Source: MPNP01 sp026709725 (GTDB taxonomy: Bacteria; Pseudomonadota; Alphaproteobacteria; Rhodobacterales; Rhodobacteraceae). From it: a stretch of 64,000 nucleotides of DNA. The position numbers and the translations under genes were made by a program. The stretch is from assembly GCA_965200805.1 (NCBI GenBank), contig OZ241384.1, positions 310,001-374,000 of the forward strand, written 5' to 3'. The notes under the pieces are model-generated. The model did not search any database. It saw nothing but the letters and a program-made list of their open reading frames with translations, and was not told the origin of the DNA. Positions 29,121-37,667 of this stretch are shown here, piece after piece (positions within the stretch are counted from its first letter, which is position 1; each line of letters starts with the position of its first letter).

Positions 29121-30204
29121 AGTTTTGCTGGAGATCACAGACGCCGATCTTGATGCCATCGAAATCGGTGCTGCGATCCTTGGAACCGGTGGCGGAGGGA
29201 ACCCCTATATCGGGAAGTTGCGGTGCCGGGAAGAACTGAAGAAGGGCCGCCGCATTCCTGTGATTCCGCTGGACCAGCTTGCCGATGATGCCCTCATCGT
29301 GTCACTTGGGGGGATTGGTGCGCCCGTGGTCGGTGTCGAGAAAATTGAGGAGGGCCGGGAATGTCTTCGTGCCTTGCGCGCCATTGAAAAAGAACTGGGT
29401 GTCACGGTCGATGCTCTGATCTCAGCCGAAATCGGTGGTGCAAATTCAATGGAGCCCATGCTCACAGCAGCCCAGGCCGGCCTACCCGTCGTGGATGGCG
29501 ACGGCATGGGGCGCGCCTTCCCCGAGATGCAAATGTGTACCTGGTCGATCTATGGGCACCGGGAAGTGCCCAGCGCCCTGGCCGATGAGAAGGGCAACAT
29601 CGTGGTGATCCGGGACACGCCCGATGATCTGTGGCTGGAGCGTATTGCGCGCCACGTTGTCGTCGCAATGGGTGCCGCGGCGGGGCTGGCGATACAGCCG
29701 ATGCGGGGAGATTTTGTAAGGTCAGCCGCTATACCCGGCACGATTACGCGAGTGCGCAATTTGGGACGCGCGGTGCTGGATGCGCATGCGAACAATGCCG
29801 ATCCGGTGCAAACGGTCATTGAACAGGAGTGCGGGCGGCTCTTGATGACCGCCAAGATCGTGGACCTTGAGCGCCATTTGAAGGGCGGCTTCGCGGTTGG
29901 CCATCTGGCACTCGAAGGCTTCGGTCGCTTCTCGGGCAATGTGGGACGGATTGACCTGCAGAATGAATTTCTTGTCTTCCATCTCAACGGTCAGGTCCAG
30001 GTTTGCACGCCGGATCTGATCGTCGTGCTTGACAGTGACAGTGGCTTGGCTATAACCACGGAGATGCTGCGCTACGGTCAGCGGGTTGCCGTCGTGGGCC
30101 TTCCGTCCCATGCATTGATGCGGACTCCCGAAGCGCTTGAGGTGGTGGGGCCCGCTGCTTTCGGTTACCCGGAGATCCCCTTTACCCCAATAGAGGTCGA
30201 TTGA
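29113..30204 (+). CDS. DUF917-family protein (first of two)
   Basis: A 363-residue protein with the DUF917 signature AILGTGGGGNPYIGK at residues 21-35 and VDGDGMGRAFPEMQM further on. It begins with a TTG five bases after GGGAGA, overlapping the HyuA-like stop by 8 bases. The family is listed in domain databases as S-methyl-thiohydantoin desulfurase-like and is habitually found next to hydantoinase genes. That supports, but does not prove, action on a hydantoin-like ring. Confidence 0.85.
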   Translation: MTEVLLEITDADLDAIEIGAAILGTGGGGNPYIGKLRCREELKKGRRIPVIPLDQLADDALIVSLGGIGAPVVGVEKIEEGRECLRALRAIEKELGVTVDALISAEIGGANSMEPMLTAAQAGLPVVDGDGMGRAFPEMQMCTWSIYGHREVPSALADEKGNIVVIRDTPDDLWLERIARHVVVAMGAAAGLAIQPMRGDFVRSAAIPGTITRVRNLGRAVLDAHANNADPVQTVIEQECGRLLMTAKIVDLERHLKGGFAVGHLALEGFGRFSGNVGRIDLQNEFLVFHLNGQVQVCTPDLIVVLDSDSGLAITTEMLRYGQRVAVVGLPSHALMRTPEALEVVGPAAFGYPEIPFTPIEVD

Positions 30205-31310
30205 TGGAGAAGATTACGGAAATCACGCGTGCAGATATGACCGATATCGCTCTTGGCGGGGCGTATTTGGGCACTGGCGGTGGTGGTGATCCCTATATCG
30301 GACGACTGATGGCCGAACAGGCTATCGACTCATATGGACCGGTTGCCGTCCTGGACATCGATGAACTCGACGATGATGCACTGGTGGTGCCCGTAGCGAT
30401 GATGGGTGCACCGACCGTGATGCTGGAGAAGCTGCCGCGCGGCGATGAAGCGCTCTGCGCTCTGCGCTCACTCGAGGCAGTGCTGAATCGTCGGGCAGAC
30501 GCGATCTTTTGCATCGAGGCCGGTGGGTTAAATTCCACCATCCCCGTCGCGGTGGCCGCGCGCGTCGAGCTGCCAATCATTGATGGTGATGGAATGGGGC
30601 GGGCTTTCCCCGAACTGCAGATGGTCTCGATGACCATGTTCGACATTCAGGCATGTCCAATGGCCATGGCCGACGAGAAGGGCAATACGCTGGTTCTTAA
30701 CGCGGTGGATAACCTGTCGACGGAAAAATTTGCCCGGGTGATCACGGTCGAGATGGGTGGAGCCGGTCTGATCGCACTGTATCCGATGTCAGGAGCACAG
30801 GCAAAGCGGGCGATTCTGCGTGGCTCGATATCACTTATTGCCGCTATTGGACGGATCATTCGTGTCGAGCAGGCGGCAAATCGCAACCCAACGCGGCGTC
30901 TCGCGAAAGAATTGAACGGTGTGCGCTTGTTTGAAGGGCGCATCAAGGATGTGGACCGGCGCACAGAAGGTGGCTTTGCCCCGGGGGTTGCGATCTTCGA
31001 AGGTCTCGCCGCCTATCAGGGTCAAGGTTTCAAGTTACGCTTTCAAAACGAATTTCTTATGGCAGAAACTCTGGATGGAAAGATTCGCGCAATGACACCT
31101 GACCTGATCTGCCTGCTTGATCTCGAAACCGGAGAGCCGATTACCACCGAACAAATGGCTTATGGCTACAGGGTCATGATTTTCGGTCTGCCCTGTGATC
31201 CAAAGTGGCGCAGTGCGCACGGTCTCAGTCTGGTAGGCCCGGAATATTTCGGCTACGATGTCACGTACCAGCCCATTGAAGAACTCAACAGGACCGACAG
31301 GGAGTTATAA
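30204..31310 (+). CDS. DUF917-family protein (second of two)
   Basis: A 368-residue paralogue of the preceding gene, with AYLGTGGGGDPYIGR near the start and DGDGMGRAFPELQM. The ATG at 30204 shares bases with the preceding TGA (TGATG). The two copies are clearly related but diverged throughout, so the duplication is old. They may act as a heteromer or on successive substrates. Both keep the glycine-rich loop and the DGDGMGRAFPE motif. Confidence 0.85.
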   Translation: MEKITEITRADMTDIALGGAYLGTGGGGDPYIGRLMAEQAIDSYGPVAVLDIDELDDDALVVPVAMMGAPTVMLEKLPRGDEALCALRSLEAVLNRRADAIFCIEAGGLNSTIPVAVAARVELPIIDGDGMGRAFPELQMVSMTMFDIQACPMAMADEKGNTLVLNAVDNLSTEKFARVITVEMGGAGLIALYPMSGAQAKRAILRGSISLIAAIGRIIRVEQAANRNPTRRLAKELNGVRLFEGRIKDVDRRTEGGFAPGVAIFEGLAAYQGQGFKLRFQNEFLMAETLDGKIRAMTPDLICLLDLETGEPITTEQMAYGYRVMIFGLPCDPKWRSAHGLSLVGPEYFGYDVTYQPIEELNRTDREL

Positions 31311-31313
31311 CCG

Positions 31314-32879
31314 ATGAGAACTCAAGCCGTAAGGATCCTCAGTGCCGCAATGGTCACGGCGCTTTATGCAGGATCCGCTTTCGCCAACAATGTGGTCACG
31401 GTGAATACAGTCCAGATATTTGGCACGATAGACCCGGCCAAGATCAATGACTACACTGAGTATATGGCAGGTGTGAACCTGTATGAAGCCCTGACCACGC
31501 TGGACGGATCCGGCAATATCAAGCCGCTCCTGGCAGAAAGCTGGTCGGCCTCGCAGGATGGGCTGACCTGGACCTTTACAATGAAAGGGGGCGCGACCTT
31601 TCAGGACGGATCACCCGTAGAGGCCAAGGATGTCGTATGGTCAGTCAACAGACTTCTTGCGATCAATGAGGGTCCAGCCTACCTTTTTGAGGGGGTGCTG
31701 GAGGAAGGTTCCGTTGAGGAAATTGATGCGCGCACGGTCCAATTTTCGCTGTCCAGAACCTATGCACCGTTTCTGACCACGACGCCCATTCTGTTCGTGA
31801 TCAATTCGGATCTCGCCCAGGAAAATGCGGATGACGGCGATCCCTGGGCGCAGGACTATCTTGCCAACAATTCAATTGGTGCTGGAGCCTTCATGCTGGA
31901 CAGCTGGGACCGCGGTGCGACCATGACCATCAAGGCTTACGAGGGCTATCATCTGGGTTGGGACGATCAAGGCATTGACGAGGTGCGATTCATTGTCACC
32001 AACGAGGAGGCCACGGTAAAGGCGCTGGCCGCCTCAGGTGAGTTGTCGATGTCTTCGGACGCGCAGGCACAGGAAACCTATGACAGCATTGGCGAGCTCG
32101 AGGATTACCGCATCATCCAGTATCCGACAGCGACCAATTTCTACTTCAAGTTGAACAACAGCCGACCGCCGACCGATGACGTCAACATTCGCAGGGCAAT
32201 TGCCTACGCAACGGATTACGAGACAATTCGTGAGGAGCTGCTTCCCGGCGAACCTCTGACAGGACCGATGCCTCCAATCTTCAAGGACGCTTACCCGAAC
32301 GATGTTGAGGCACCCGTCTTCGATCTTGCCAGGGCGCAGGAATACGTGAACGCCTCCAAATACGCCGGACAGGGCCCGATCGATCTGGAGATCATGTATG
32401 TGGCAGGTCTCGCATTCGAAGAAGAGATTGGGCTTCTGATGAAGTCGATCATGGACACAATCGGTTTCAATGTGATTCTAAAGCCAGAACAATGGAACCG
32501 GATGACGGAGCTTGCAGGTGATGTGAATACGACTCCTGCGATAAACCAGGTCTTCTATGGTGCAACTTATCCCTCACCGGACACTTACTTTTTCACCCAG
32601 TATCACAGCCGTGCAGCAGGGACCTGGGCATCGATGGAGTGGGTGCTGAGTGATGAAATTGACGCGATGATCGATGCCGCACGGGCAACGTCCGATGTCG
32701 TTCAGCAAAATGCCATCTATCAGGAGTTGCAGCGCAAGCTGGTCGAGGATCAGGTTGCCGTGTTCCTGTTAACACAACGCAGTCAGCAGGCTTTCCACAA
32801 ATGTCTGGATGGCTTTACCTGGGTGCCGATGCAGAGTTTTGAATTCAATTTTCACACGATGAAGTGGGTGTGCGAGTAG
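31314..32879 (+). CDS. Periplasmic substrate-binding protein, peptide/opine ABC importer (family 5)
   Basis: A 521-residue SBP_bac_5 protein with a signal peptide (basic start, then AAMVTALYAGSAFA, cleavage after about residue 24). The fold markers are VNLYEALTTLDGSG, LAESWSASQDGLTWTF with the DG-x-P-V-x-A-x-DVVWS loop, and DVNIRRAIAYATDY. A GGGAG ribosome site precedes the ATG. It is the last gene of the operon; such genes are more often first. It delivers the substrate to the two permeases encoded upstream. Family 5 proteins take peptides, nickel, opines and related compounds, so ligand identity is open. Confidence 0.92.
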   Translation: MRTQAVRILSAAMVTALYAGSAFANNVVTVNTVQIFGTIDPAKINDYTEYMAGVNLYEALTTLDGSGNIKPLLAESWSASQDGLTWTFTMKGGATFQDGSPVEAKDVVWSVNRLLAINEGPAYLFEGVLEEGSVEEIDARTVQFSLSRTYAPFLTTTPILFVINSDLAQENADDGDPWAQDYLANNSIGAGAFMLDSWDRGATMTIKAYEGYHLGWDDQGIDEVRFIVTNEEATVKALAASGELSMSSDAQAQETYDSIGELEDYRIIQYPTATNFYFKLNNSRPPTDDVNIRRAIAYATDYETIREELLPGEPLTGPMPPIFKDAYPNDVEAPVFDLARAQEYVNASKYAGQGPIDLEIMYVAGLAFEEEIGLLMKSIMDTIGFNVILKPEQWNRMTELAGDVNTTPAINQVFYGATYPSPDTYFFTQYHSRAAGTWASMEWVLSDEIDAMIDAARATSDVVQQNAIYQELQRKLVEDQVAVFLLTQRSQQAFHKCLDGFTWVPMQSFEFNFHTMKWVCE

Positions 32880-32888
32880 CAGAAAGTG

Positions 32889-32923
32889 CAGGCAGGTGCC
32901 TGACGGCAACAGGCACCTGCCTG
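32889..32923 (+). terminator. Perfect hairpin at the end of the transporter operon
   Basis: CAGGCAGGTGCCTG (32889-32902) pairs without mismatch to CAGGCACCTGCCTG (32910-32923) around a 7-base loop, starting 10 bases after the binding-protein stop. There is no T-run after it, so it may act as a 3' end stabiliser or a weak terminator. Confidence 0.75.
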
Positions 32924-32945
32924 ACTCGGTGTTCATTGCGATTCA

Positions 32946-32981
32946 CCGATTGTCATTCCCTCCCCGATTGTCATTCCCTCC
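32946..32981. repeat. Two tandem copies of an 18-bp unit
   Basis: CCGATTGTCATTCCCTCC occurs twice in direct succession (32946-32963 and 32964-32981) without mismatch. It lies downstream of the operon hairpin. The unit length equals that of the repeats in the GC-rich islands, but the sequence is different. Confidence 0.9.
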
Positions 32982-33199
32982 CCTTTGCGCCGACGGGCAC
33001 CCGCCGCCATCCGTAGGGTGCCCACCGATCAGGACGAGAAGCCCGCACAAGACCGATCCCCTGCGCCGATGCCCTCCCGACCGACCGCATGAAGGCCGGA
33101 TTGTCACCGTGAAACAGGGTGCGGTTTGGCCGGTTGGCATCGGGCATTCCTGACTCTCCATCCGCAATCGGTCATCCCGGCGCCAACCACGAATGATGC

Positions 33200-33896
33200 G
33201 GTTGCATACTCGAATGCACCATTGCCCGTTTTCTTCCTGCACACACAAAATGTTCGATGTGCACGCCGCTCTTTTCAGCATGAAATCGGGACAGCGGTCT
33301 CTGTAACCATCCCCTGATACCTTGTGTCCGCAATCGGGTTCGTGCTCATGCTCGACGCCGTTTTCGAACAGCCGGTTGGCTGTCATCAACCCCTCGAAGC
33401 TTTTGACCTGCTCACCCCGGAGCGCGCGGAGATCGGCCCTCTCAACAAAGTTGTAGCAGTCGTGTTTCTTCTCGAAGTCCCATTCGCTCTTGTCTTTCCA
33501 GGCGTTCACATGAAAATCCCGGGACAGTTTTGAGAGAAATCTGCCGTCAGTTTCCCGGGCCATTTCGAGTACAGGTGACAGGAGGCACGCCGCCGGCTAT
33601 CCCGCAGGATCATCCGGCTTCGCTATGGCGGTCAGGAGCCGGTCGATTTCAGCCCGTTCAGATTGAAGCATCCGCGTATTACAGCCGGTCCATGCAGCCC
33701 TGACGGCGGCAGCAAAAGACCGTGCCTCACCGTTCCTCGCTCCCTTCAGCAGGTATTCCCGTGCATCATCAGATTGAATTGTGAGGGTGGTCCCCATCAG
33801 CCCCCTGGTGGCCGTTGGCGCCATCCTGAGATTACCAAGATGAACAACATGCTCATGCCCTGCATAAACCATCCATGAGAGAGACCCTGCAGGCAT
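33200..33896 (-). pseudogene. UvrD/HelD-like helicase relic with an in-frame TAG and a frameshift
   Basis: The frame from 33896 runs through TTLTIQSDDAREYLLKGA and RLLTAIAKPDDPAG into a TAG at 33597-33599. It continues in the same frame as PAACLLSPVLEMARETDGRFLSKLS, showing that one sense codon became a stop. Beyond that, LRGEQVKSFEGLMTANRLFENGVEHEHEPD and YRDRCPDFML match the segment of UvrD/HelD-type helicases that precedes the nuclease-like core. The next expected piece, HIEHF, appears in another frame (about 33242-33264), so there is also an indel. All helicase motifs are missing. A dead remnant. Confidence 0.75.
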
Positions 33897-34161
33897 GAAC
33901 GCCGAAAGGGTTCATGAAGAATCCTGCGATTGATCTCGAACGAACCCGGAACAATCCCCGCTTCTCCGGCTGTGGTCTCTCTCGGATGGTATACGGCGCA
34001 CCAGTCCCGAACCGGCACAATTCACAACCTCATTCCACTGGAAAGACAACGCTTTCCGATATCAGTGTGTTGGCCTCCAATCCGAAACGGGTCCCGGACT
34101 GTCAAGCGCACACCTTGCAGCACCTGTTCCGGAAAGACTTTGCAGGTTATGGCTTGCCTAT
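33897..34161. other. Intergenic region without a recognised gene
   Basis: This stretch precedes the toxin-antitoxin operator. It probably contains the diverged N-terminal coding part of the helicase relic (open frames in both directions without family motifs). I see no RNA gene or repeat. Confidence 0.5.
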
Positions 34162-34180
34162 ATTTATCATGATGATAAAT
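34162..34180. promoter_or_regulatory. Palindromic operator upstream of the toxin-antitoxin pair
   Basis: ATTTATCATGATGATAAAT is a perfect 19-base palindrome (nine paired bases around a central G), 33 bases before the first gene of the pair. Type II antitoxins with HTH domains usually bind such sites to repress their own operon, so autoregulation is inferred. Confidence 0.65.
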
Positions 34181-34212
34181 TCGTCATAAGCATTTCGAAG
34201 GATTTGCACGCA

Positions 34213-34590
34213 ATGGAACCATCACCTCAGCCATGGAGTCCCCGGGAGGCAACAGAACAAATCCACAGAATTGCGGAAAACCCTGAATTTGACCTCACGC
34301 TGACGAAACATGCGCTGCTGCGCATGAAAGAGCGTGAAATCATCAATTCGGATGTGCTGTGGAGTCTTCGAGGGGGAACTGTCCCGAAGGAACATCAGGG
34401 AGAATCGACTGCGAGTGGTTTCTGCGAGCACATTGTCGAGGGAACTTCACCAAATTCACCGAACCGCAGGATCAGGATTACCGGAATCCCCGATAACGTG
34501 GGCAACCAGATCAAAATTGCAACCGTAATGTGGAAGACTGACGGGGGGCAGGAGAGATGTCTCATTACCACTACACCGAATGTGGACTGA
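34213..34590 (+). CDS. DUF4258-domain protein, probable toxin
   Basis: A 125-residue protein. The core LTLTKHALLRMKEREI followed by VLWSLRGGTVPKEHQ is the DUF4258 pattern, related in fold to small RelE/BrnT/MqsR-like toxins that act on RNA. The second half, RRIRITGIPDNVGNQIKIATVMW, gives the beta strands expected for that fold. I use the ATG at 34213; a TTG three codons earlier is possible. It overlaps the next gene, an HTH antitoxin, by 34 bases, and together they form a standard toxin-first TA operon. Catalytic residues are not assignable. Confidence 0.7.
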   Translation: MEPSPQPWSPREATEQIHRIAENPEFDLTLTKHALLRMKEREIINSDVLWSLRGGTVPKEHQGESTASGFCEHIVEGTSPNSPNRRIRITGIPDNVGNQIKIATVMWKTDGGQERCLITTTPNVD

Positions 34591-35009
34591 ACAACGTGTA
34601 CATTGAGGGTGTGCACGCCGCCCTTGACCATGCCGGTGAAGACTCAATTGCAATCCCGGCGATTGGGCTCCTTCACAAGGTGATCGCGGAAGGCATTGTG
34701 AACCGTCCGGGCAAAATGACCGGACAGGAATTGAAATTCCTGAGGAGCGAAATGGGACTGACCCAGGCCCGGTTGGGCGAAATTCTGAAGGTGAGACTTC
34801 TGACAGTGAGCCGTTGGGAACGAAGTGAAACACCCATTGGGAGCGCGGCAGAAATGCTGATCCGCCTCTTGGCAGTGGAGGTTCTTGGTCTCGGCAAGGT
34901 GCTTGGCGTGCAATCCGTTTCGGAGAAAGTCAGCAGCAGTGTCAGGGCACGGGATCTGCATATTGACGGCAGCAACCCGGGCAAATACCACCTCCTTGAT
35001 GCCGCATGA
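34557..35009 (+). CDS. MqsA/HigA-like HTH antitoxin
   Basis: A 150-residue DNA-binding protein. The N-terminal YHYTECGLNNVYIEG matches the opening of many MqsA-like antitoxins but lacks the full zinc-binding cysteine set. The XRE-type helix-turn-helix is MTGQELKFLRSEMGLTQARLGEILKVRLLTVSRWERSE. It most likely neutralises the DUF4258 protein encoded just upstream and represses the operon through the palindrome at 34162-34180. Confidence 0.78.
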   Translation: MSHYHYTECGLNNVYIEGVHAALDHAGEDSIAIPAIGLLHKVIAEGIVNRPGKMTGQELKFLRSEMGLTQARLGEILKVRLLTVSRWERSETPIGSAAEMLIRLLAVEVLGLGKVLGVQSVSEKVSSSVRARDLHIDGSNPGKYHLLDAA

Positions 35010-35461
35010 CCATTTGGTCTCAAGCGTCCCCGTTCTGAATTTTCCCGGGATGTCCCGATACCATCGCACCCTCCGGCATTCTGGAAGCCACCCCTCGTCG
35101 CCTGAACAGCATCGGATCGATTCTCGCCTTGACTGACGCGGAACCGTCACCCAGGTTGACACGCTGTATACGGATGCACAAACATGCTGGAGCGGCAGGA
35201 TCGATGGAGTGCTCCGCCGCCGCCAAACCCATCGCGTGGGGGGAGCTCAGCCCGGCACGGCGGCCGGACAACAGACAGTCCTTTGCAGACCTGGACAGGA
35301 GCGAGGTGTTGCAACCCCTGTTTTGGACACAATTGAACTCTGGCACCATGATCCTGTCATTCCAGACATCCAGAAGGCGTTCCAGGGCAAGGAAAATGAC
35401 TGACAAATCCTGAAAATGCCACCGGTAGATCAATAGCCACAAGGGATTGCAGGATGCCGAA
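35010..35461. other. Intergenic region between convergent genes
   Basis: 450 bases between the antitoxin and znuB ends. Open frames on both strands give no recognisable domain, and no RNA or strong hairpin was seen. It may hold eroded coding sequence. Confidence 0.5.
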
Positions 35462-36271
35462 TCAGGCCCTCGCTGCAGCATTGATGCGGGTGATCAGGAA
35501 GAGCAATGTCGCAGAACAGATTATCGCGGGTCCGGTTGGAATATCAATGAGCAGCGAAAGGGTCAGACCACCAATGGCAGATCCGGTACCGAGGAGTGCT
35601 GTGATTGCAACCATTTGCTCCGGAGTTTTTGAGAGGGGTCGGGCGGCGGCGGGCGGAATGATCAGCATGGCAACGATCAGGAGAGCGCCGACAACCTTGA
35701 GTGCAATGGCAACGAGCATCGCAAGTGCCAGTGTCAAGATGAGGTGAGTCTGGGTGGGTGCAATGCCGCTTGCCCGGGCAAGATCAGAATTGAGAGTCGA
35801 GGTCAGAAGGCGCGGCCACCACCAGTAAAAGAGCAGAAGTTCACCGATGACGACAGAACCGATGATGGCAAGATCGGTCTTTGAGACAGCCAGAATATCG
35901 CCAAAGAGCAGGGAGAGGAGATCAATCCGGACATCAACAAGCAGGGCGGCAAGAACCAGACCAAAGGCCACAGAAGCGTGGCTGACAACACCAAGCATGG
36001 TATCAGTTGTGGCAAGTTTGCCGCCACCATAGGTCACAGCAATGGCCATAAGAAGTGAAACCGCAATTACGGAGAGTGTAATCGGCAGGGAGAAGGCCAG
36101 AGCAAGGACGACGCCGAGCAGGGCAGCATGTGCGGATGTATCGCCAAAATACGCCATCCGGCGCCAGACAACAAAACAGCCGAGCGGTGCTGCAACGATT
36201 GCAATTCCGATTGAGGCAAGGGCGGCCCGGACGACAAAATCGTCAAGCAGCACAATCATTCCCGGGTTCAT
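35462..36271 (-). CDS. znuB: Zinc ABC transporter permease
   Basis: A 269-residue membrane protein of the ABC-3 family that imports Zn2+. The segment GCFVVWRRMAYFGDTSAHAALLGVVLA is the classic ZnuB signature, and about eight hydrophobic spans follow. I chose the ATG at 36271 (MNPGMIVLLDDFVVRAALAS), which overlaps znuC by 29 bases. A second ATG at 36259 is equally possible; the frame is open for another 31 codons that lie inside znuC. No znuA (binding protein) gene is in the window, so it must be elsewhere. Confidence 0.9.
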   Translation of the reverse strand: MNPGMIVLLDDFVVRAALASIGIAIVAAPLGCFVVWRRMAYFGDTSAHAALLGVVLALAFSLPITLSVIAVSLLMAIAVTYGGGKLATTDTMLGVVSHASVAFGLVLAALLVDVRIDLLSLLFGDILAVSKTDLAIIGSVVIGELLLFYWWWPRLLTSTLNSDLARASGIAPTQTHLILTLALAMLVAIALKVVGALLIVAMLIIPPAAARPLSKTPEQMVAITALLGTGSAIGGLTLSLLIDIPTGPAIICSATLLFLITRINAAARA

Positions 36272-37007
36272 GATGATCGAACTGTGCAGGGGAGGCGGCG
36301 ATCCCGGGCAGGTATTGAAGGACTGTATCACCAAAGAGTGTGTGATATTCGTGTGTCCGGGCAACTTCTTCCGGTGTGCCCTGGCAACAAAGATGGTGTT
36401 TGAGGCACAGGATTCGTGATGTTGCCATAATCATGTTGAGTTCGTGACTCACCATCATGATTGCACAATTGATCTGTTGATGGATTGCTTCAATCTGAAG
36501 AAAGAACCGACTCGCCGCCGGTTGATCAAGACCCGCAGTGGCTTCATCGAGAATCAGTAGATCAGGTTCTACCAGGAGAGCCCTCGCAACCAGGACACGC
36601 TGGAGTTGTCCTGATGATAATTCCGAGAGCTGGCGATGCATGCAGTCATCAACCCGGGTCTGCGCAAGAGCCCTTTTGATCGCATCCTTGGATTGGCTGA
36701 TCGGCAATCCCATGAATCGCATAACAGTAATGGGGAGACTGGCATCGACATGCATGCGCTGGGGAACATAGCCTATCCGCAGCCCCTTGCGCTTGCGAAC
36801 AAATCCCTCACTCGGCGGCAGAGATCCGATGATGGCTTTCACAAGCGTTGATTTCCCGGCACCATTGGGCCCGATGACTGTTATGATCTCCCCGGGTGCA
36901 ATGGTGAAATCAATTCCTTCAAGCAGTGATGACCTGCCGATTTGTATGTGGAGATTCTCGACTCTGACAAGACAGAGGTCATCGGCACTCAACTGCAATG
37001 CAGGCAC
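36243..37007 (-). CDS. znuC: Zinc ABC transporter ATP-binding protein
   Basis: A 254-residue ABC ATPase with Walker A GPNGAGKST, signature LSSGQLQR (more often LSGGQ), Walker B LLILDEATAGLD and the H-loop MVSHELNMIM. YVPQRMHVDASLPITV is typical of the ZnuC/MntB group. It overlaps zur by 19 bases and znuB by 29, so zur-znuC-znuB is one unit read leftwards. Zinc rather than manganese is supported by the zur gene and its box. Confidence 0.92.
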   Translation of the reverse strand: MPALQLSADDLCLVRVENLHIQIGRSSLLEGIDFTIAPGEIITVIGPNGAGKSTLVKAIIGSLPPSEGFVRKRKGLRIGYVPQRMHVDASLPITVMRFMGLPISQSKDAIKRALAQTRVDDCMHRQLSELSSGQLQRVLVARALLVEPDLLILDEATAGLDQPAASRFFLQIEAIHQQINCAIMMVSHELNMIMATSRILCLKHHLCCQGTPEEVARTHEYHTLFGDTVLQYLPGIAASPAQFDHHEPGNDCAA

Positions 37008-37453
37008 AGGCCCTCCATTTCAAGAAATGTCTGCTCAACCTGAAAACCGGCCGCCCTAGCCAAGTCAACAAAAGTGGTGCCGTCATCAGCCAGATCGACC
37101 TCTTCGACAGATTTGCAGGACCGGCAGATCAGCAGGGCATATTGACCGGATTCATGACTTCCGGTGCATGCTGTGTAGGCCTTGCGGCTGGCAATACGAT
37201 GAATGAAGCCGTTTTCTTCGAGAAAATGCAAAATACGGTAGACAACCGGCGGGTGAATGGTTTTGCCGTCGTCCCGAAGTCGGTCCATGACCTCATATGC
37301 ACCAATGGGTCGTTTCTCAGCCAACAGGATTGCGAATACCCTGCTCCGCAGGGGTGTCGCCCGCAATCCCATTGCACGGCACCTGTCATCAAGTTTTGCC
37401 ATGGCGACCTGCATCCGGCCATCTGGATCCGTCGGTGTTCGTTTGCGTGTCAT
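36989..37453 (-). CDS. zur: Zinc uptake regulator (Fur family)
   Basis: A 154-residue Fur-family repressor. The winged helix reads RATPLRSRVFAILLAEKRPIGAYEVMDRL and VVYRILHFLEENGFIHRI. The structural zinc site is C110-x2-C113 (LICRSC) with C150-x2-C153 at the very end. In zinc-replete cells it would bind the palindrome just upstream (37480-37494) and switch off zur-znuCB, including itself. The Zur rather than Fur call rests on the operon partner and on the CLHCS end. Confidence 0.9.
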   Translation of the reverse strand: MTRKRTPTDPDGRMQVAMAKLDDRCRAMGLRATPLRSRVFAILLAEKRPIGAYEVMDRLRDDGKTIHPPVVYRILHFLEENGFIHRIASRKAYTACTGSHESGQYALLICRSCKSVEEVDLADDGTTFVDLARAAGFQVEQTFLEMEGLCLHCS

Positions 37454-37479
37454 GATTCGTCAGATTACCAGCGACTGGA

Positions 37480-37494
37480 TGTTACATTATAACA
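37480..37494. promoter_or_regulatory. Zur box
   Basis: TGTTACATTATAACA, 26 bases upstream of zur, is a near-palindrome of the GTTATA-rich type bound by Zur in alphaproteobacteria. Its AT-rich core probably overlaps the zur promoter. It is also 173 bases before the divergent nucleotidase gene, so control in that direction is possible but less likely. Confidence 0.75.
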
Positions 37495-37667
37495 TTATGA
37501 AGAGACATCTGCCAGCACAGTTGCAGCCTGTCTGATCGTGATCGGAAAGTCGGGGTGAGGGGTTTTATAAAATATTCGTGACGGGAGTCTGTTCTTGAAG
37601 CAATTTCATGCTGAGCGGTATAGAACCGCCCAACGGAACCTGCTCTTTATTTGGAGATGTACGAACG

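Noticed and set aside
35020..35481. A 153-codon minus-strand frame between the antitoxin and znuB.
   Set aside because: It has no recognisable domain and overlaps the znuB end; the composition looks random. Left as intergenic.
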